A stretch of DNA of 39,564 nucleotides, taken from the NCBI GenBank assembly GCA_028277645.1, contig JANQFV010000018.1:1-39564 (forward strand), read 5' to 3'. The notes under the pieces are model-generated. The model ran no database searches, was not told the DNA's origin, and saw only the letters and a program-made list of their open reading frames with translations. Source of the DNA: Phycisphaerae bacterium (GTDB lineage Bacteria; Planctomycetota; Phycisphaerae; UBA1845; Fen-1342). The translations under genes were made by a program, and so were the position numbers. How positions within the stretch are numbered: position 1 is the stretch's first letter; every line of letters begins with the position of its first letter. Shown piece after piece: positions 39,061-39,564 of the stretch.

Positions 39061-39564
39061 CTACACTTCCAGAACGATGCGGTAGCGGGCTTTACCGGCG
39101 TGCAGGTGGTCGAGGGCGGCGTTCACTTCGCTGAGGGGAAACTTCTCGATGATCGGCTCGATCTTGTGCCGGGCGCAGAAGCTCAACATGTCGGCGGTGG
39201 TGGCCGGGCTGCCGAGCGGAGTGCCTGAGATCGATTTCTGGCCGACGATCAAGGGGAAGGCAGGCGCGGGCAGCGGCTCGGGGATTGCGCCCACGACGTG
39301 CAGGCGGCCCTTGGGCCGGAGTGCGGCGAGGTACGCGTCCCAGTTCAGCGTGACGTTGACCGTGACGAGCAGGAAGTCGAACGAGTTAGCGACCGCTTCG
39401 ACCGCGCTGGCGTCGCGGGAGTTGACGAAGTGGTGCGCGCCGAGCTCGCGGGCCTCGGCCTCCTTGTCGGCGCTGGATGAGAACGCCGTTACTTCGCAGC
39501 CCCATTTGTTCAGGAATCGGATCGCCATGTGGCCGAGGCCGCCGATGCCGACGACGCCGACGCG
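39061..39564 (-). CDS. Zinc-type alcohol dehydrogenase, 3' part
   Basis: This is the C-terminal 167 residues of a medium-chain NAD(P)-dependent alcohol dehydrogenase; the 5' end lies beyond the window edge and the frame is open to base 39564. The Rossmann motif GVVGIGGLGHMAIRFL is at the fragment's start, followed by the coenzyme-binding region (CEVTAFSSSADKEAEARELG) and DFLLVTVNVTLNW. KSISGTPLGSPATTADML and LHAGKARYRIVLEV close the chain. The wording fits the YahK/cinnamyl-alcohol dehydrogenase group, which reduces aldehydes with NADPH. Zinc ligands would lie in the missing half, so they cannot be checked. Confidence 0.9.
   Translation of the reverse strand, partial: RVGVVGIGGLGHMAIRFLNKWGCEVTAFSSSADKEAEARELGAHHFVNSRDASAVEAVANSFDFLLVTVNVTLNWDAYLAALRPKGRLHVVGAIPEPLPAPAFPLIVGQKSISGTPLGSPATTADMLSFCARHKIEPIIEKFPLSEVNAALDHLHAGKARYRIVLEV

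Overview
The window reads as a piece of the chromosome of an uncultured, high-GC, Gram-negative-type bacterium, most likely from the Planctomycetota. The support is a mix of secreted and lipoprotein genes with a PEP-CTERM protein, a dockerin-like C-terminus, a sulfatase-superfamily lipoprotein, several zinc-ribbon proteins and an archaeal/spirochaete-type phenylalanyl-tRNA synthetase. The lineage is an inference from gene content; there is no rRNA or tRNA in the window to confirm it. Most genes are housekeeping or envelope genes in short, strand-switching operons.

Layout. 1-2.5 kb: end of pheS and complete pheT (+). 2.6-5.6 kb (-): YjbQ-type protein, endonuclease/exonuclease/phosphatase lipoprotein and a lone Orc/Cdc6-like AAA+ ATPase on a lower-GC patch. 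5.8-9.3 kb (+): mutM, asnB and a stand-alone FliN-like gene. 9.4-11.9 kb (+): a compact low-GC island of four translationally coupled genes (RHH, GNAT acetyltransferase, XRE repressor, ImmA/IrrE metalloprotease) behind a large palindrome. 12-15.8 kb (-): murJ and a histidine kinase/OmpR-type regulator pair, divergent from an octaheme cytochrome c lipoprotein (16.1-17.5 kb, +). 17.7-19.4 kb (-): SPFH protein, RHH regulator and a tiny Trp-rich membrane microprotein. 19.7-23 kb (-): HD/OB-fold nuclease, a hypothetical protein, a lipoprotein and a UVR-motif protein. 23-26 kb: rsmD (+) overlapping tail-to-tail with a FecCD permease preceded by two lipoproteins (-). 26-33 kb: zinc-ribbon membrane protein, Cys/Met-metabolism PLP enzyme, sulfatase-like lipoprotein, secreted beta-helix protein, kbl and a PEP-CTERM protein. 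33.8-37.8 kb (-): ECF sigma/anti-sigma pair and two hypothetical genes. 38-39.6 kb: pyrD (+) and the 3' part of a zinc alcohol dehydrogenase (-).

The two places most likely to hold a new system are the RHH-GNAT-XRE-ImmA island, which looks like a toxin-antitoxin pair joined to a protease-controlled repressor, and the SPFH-RHH-microprotein trio. Smaller points of interest are a zinc ribbon inserted near the N-terminus of PheT, a likely response-regulator site in front of the octaheme cytochrome, three copies of a 35-bp intergenic repeat, and an interleaved inverted-repeat element upstream of kbl.
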